This document shows positions 62,137 to 64,000 of a stretch of DNA of 64,000 bases, piece by piece; position 1 is the first letter of the stretch; every line of letters starts with the position of its first letter. Position numbers and translations under genes: made by a program. The DNA is from Cymodocea nodosa. Lineage: Eukaryota; Streptophyta; Magnoliopsida; Alismatales; Cymodoceaceae. The DNA is taken from positions 27,163,501 to 27,227,500 of the forward strand of contig CM072335.1 in assembly GCA_036874045.1 (NCBI GenBank). The letters run 5' to 3'. The notes beneath the pieces were generated by a model that was not told the DNA's origin, ran no database searches, and saw only the letters and a list, made by a program, of their open reading frames with translations.

Positions 62137-62211
62137 CAATAGCCATGACCTAATTATCAATTAATTACAAATTAGGTCATCGACAATAGCCATGACCTAA
62201 TTATCAATTAG
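62137..62211. repeat. 47-bp direct duplication with a GACCTAATT hairpin
   Basis: CAATAGCCATGACCTAATTA starts at 62137 and again at 62184. Between them GACCTAATT and its complement AATTAGGTC form an inverted repeat at about 62147-62180. It lies in the DCL2 intron after exon 9. Confidence 0.8.
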
Positions 62212-62860
62212 ACACTTGACCTGTTAGAAGATCTCTTCCCTGTCACATTATGCATCAAGAATCCTACGAACCCCAATCCATAAGCTTCCTCACCAATGGC
62301 CAACCTAATCTTTTGAGGCGAATTAATTTCATTAAAGACTTCTACAGTTGCCTTTGTTGTTTCTAAATGGCCAAACATGCTAGACAGGGATGTGAAGGTT
62401 GAATGCTCCACAGGTCTAAACACACTCTGATAAACTTTCTTGGCATTATCTTCCCTGCCTTACCAAGTTGCTGAACGTTTATGTCTTTCCTACAATGGCA
62501 AAGAACCATCCTCTATTTGCAGAAGACCCTCTTGTAAAACTGAACCAGGAAATCCTTCTGTAAGGCTTTTTAGTGCTCCACATTTGGCTCCCTCTCCTCA
62601 GACAATCAAAATAAGAATGACTGATTCATGCCTGACTTGTGGAAAATAAAACATTTATGAAGCCTGACCTAGATGTTTGTCATTTTAGGAATCCAATAGA
62701 GATTCATGGTTGGAGATCCTCCACTTGCAAGTGAACTGCCGGCTTCTTTATTCAATGGCTCAGCATTCCCCTGAAGCCCAATTGTTCCTTTCTTCAGTGG
62801 CCACTCTGCAACATAGAAATTAGAAAGCATGAATGTGCATGAACATCCCATGCTATGGAC
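62200..62860 (-). pseudogene. Coding-like degenerate patch, family not recognised
   Basis: Minus-strand frames over 650 bp have less AT-driven amino-acid composition than the neighbouring intron. Examples are MGCSCTFMLSNFYVAEWPL near 62851 and VEVFNEINSPQKIRLAIGEE near 62320, with several stops between them. It lies in the DCL2 intron following exon 9. It could be a captured gene fragment or part of a transposon. I cannot name the family. Confidence 0.25.
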
Positions 62861-63599
62861 ACAGTTAGCAATGGATAGAATCCCTACAAGAGGATATTCT
62901 ATGGCTTGAACCTAATTAATTGAGGTGTTGATCTCCCTCCAACATCTCGCATGGGTGAGAAGATATCTTTCCTTTCTCCTTCTTTCCCTCCTCTTCTGCT
63001 TCATGCCAATTGGCACCTCTCTATGCTCACTTCTCCTCTCTCTCATTATCTTCTATTCTTTCACTCTTCGCAGATTTCCAGTTTGTTGTATCAAGTACAA
63101 CTATCGTACACCTGTTTTCTTTATTAGAGATAGTTTGTGTTTTTTTCCTTTTGAAATATATTGGAATTTTTAATTTGTAATTATTGAATATGTTGATTCG
63201 ACATTTATTTTCCATTATGATGAACTACAAATTCTTTATTCTTTAATTGCATTGCTTAATAAAATTCTCTGGACAAATTCTTTTTCAGGCTGTATATGTT
63301 TAGCTGTCAAAATATGAGGATTATTTAGTATTATTTGTCTTCCTGTTGTCTGAAATTTTAAAATACAATATATTCAGGATCTATTTGGTTTCAGATGAAG
63401 ATTCATCTATGTTTTTGAATTCAGGTTTTTGTTTTGCCTTGTATATAGGAACTATAAAAGTGTAGATTATGAAAATGTATTGATAACAACAATGTCATAA
63501 TTCTACTATGTAGGGTTGGTTACATGTATCTTTTTCATCCATATATTTTTATCAATTCTTTCCACATAATACTATGATGATTATTACAATTTTGTATAT

Positions 63600-64000
63600 C
63601 TTCTTTATTCTTAAATATAGGTATTAGAGAACTCCCTTTCTATTCATTTTACATCTTCTTTGTCTTTAAAATTACTTTAAAAAGCTTAGTCAACCAATTA
63701 ATCCATTCTTCAGCATGTGCTTCCACACTTCAATATGAATATCATCTAGTTCGATAGCTTTCTTACAATTCATTTTTTTTATAGTTTCTTTTACCTCCAA
63801 ACTGTTAATTTTTCTAAAATAATTATAGTTTATATCCTTTGTAAGAGTTTACTATGGTAGACTTATCAAAAAGTTTACTAAAATACCTATACCATCTATT
63901 TTTTATTTCATTTCTTTTACTAAAACTATACCATCATCATCTTTAATAATATACTTTACTTAAGTCAAATCTCTTGATTTCCTTTCTTTATCTTTAACCA
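63600..64000 (-). mobile_element. RTE-type LINE fragment (runs off right edge)
   Basis: Read on the minus strand the broken frames give SRDLSQVKYIKDDDG, then VKENEIKNRWYRYFSKLFDK, EVKETIKKMNCKKA, DDIHIEVWKHM and WLTKLFN. These correspond to the linker and early reverse transcriptase region of plant RTE elements (the usual form has K-IKD-D--VL, RW--YF--L, KAVGPDDIPIEVWK). Stops and AT drift show it is old. It lies in the DCL2 intron after exon 9. Confidence 0.7.

Overview
The window is nuclear DNA of a flowering plant. Genes are split by many GT-AG introns, intergenic DNA is very AT-rich, and retrotransposon remains are abundant. GC-rich first exons, multi-kilobase introns and the closeness of the cellulose synthase N-terminus to grass CESA1 suggest a monocot, perhaps a non-grass one. 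The species cannot be fixed from sequence alone.

Layout, left to right. (1) 1-8295, minus strand: the 5' third of a CESA1-like cellulose synthase gene. Its fifth intron is 5.3 kb and filled with three families of degenerate AT-rich tandem repeats. (2) 10945-13918, plus: a complete nine-exon polygalacturonase. (3) 16096-16377, plus: a small single-exon DUF761 protein with a clear TATA box. (4) 20160-22647, plus: a four-exon membrane protein of the DUF872/TMEM128 type. (5) 25763-28533, plus: a five-exon Alba nucleic-acid-binding protein with a telo-box-like leader. (6) 29289-29606, minus: an unexplained GC-rich open frame. (7) 30123-32387, minus: an intronless E-type PPR protein. (8) 36976 to the right edge, plus: the helicase half of DICER-LIKE 2 (nine exons seen). 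This gene is spread over more than 25 kb because its introns hold a 1.9-kb solo LTR with a perfect target duplication, two L1-type LINE fragments, a minus-strand copia remnant with a triplicated LTR segment, a structurally complete but decayed copia element, and an RTE-type LINE fragment.

The genes are not an operon or a recognisable biosynthetic cluster. CESA and polygalacturonase both act on the cell wall, but nothing in the sequence shows shared control. The Alba, PPR and DCL2 products all handle nucleic acids but in different compartments and pathways. Coding reconstructions were made by joining exons at consensus splice sites with phase checked by hand. The polygalacturonase (446 aa), TMEM128-like (189 aa) and Alba (124 aa) models close to whole codon counts with no internal stop. 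CESA and DCL2 run off the window.

The most interesting structure is repeat-based rather than a new gene system. It comprises the hairpin and CACGTG repeats inside the solo LTR in DCL2 intron 3, the dyad-containing 42-bp minisatellite in the CESA intron, the triplicated LTR-plus-flank units in DCL2 intron 6, and the duplicated CACGTG-bearing segments just upstream of DCL2.
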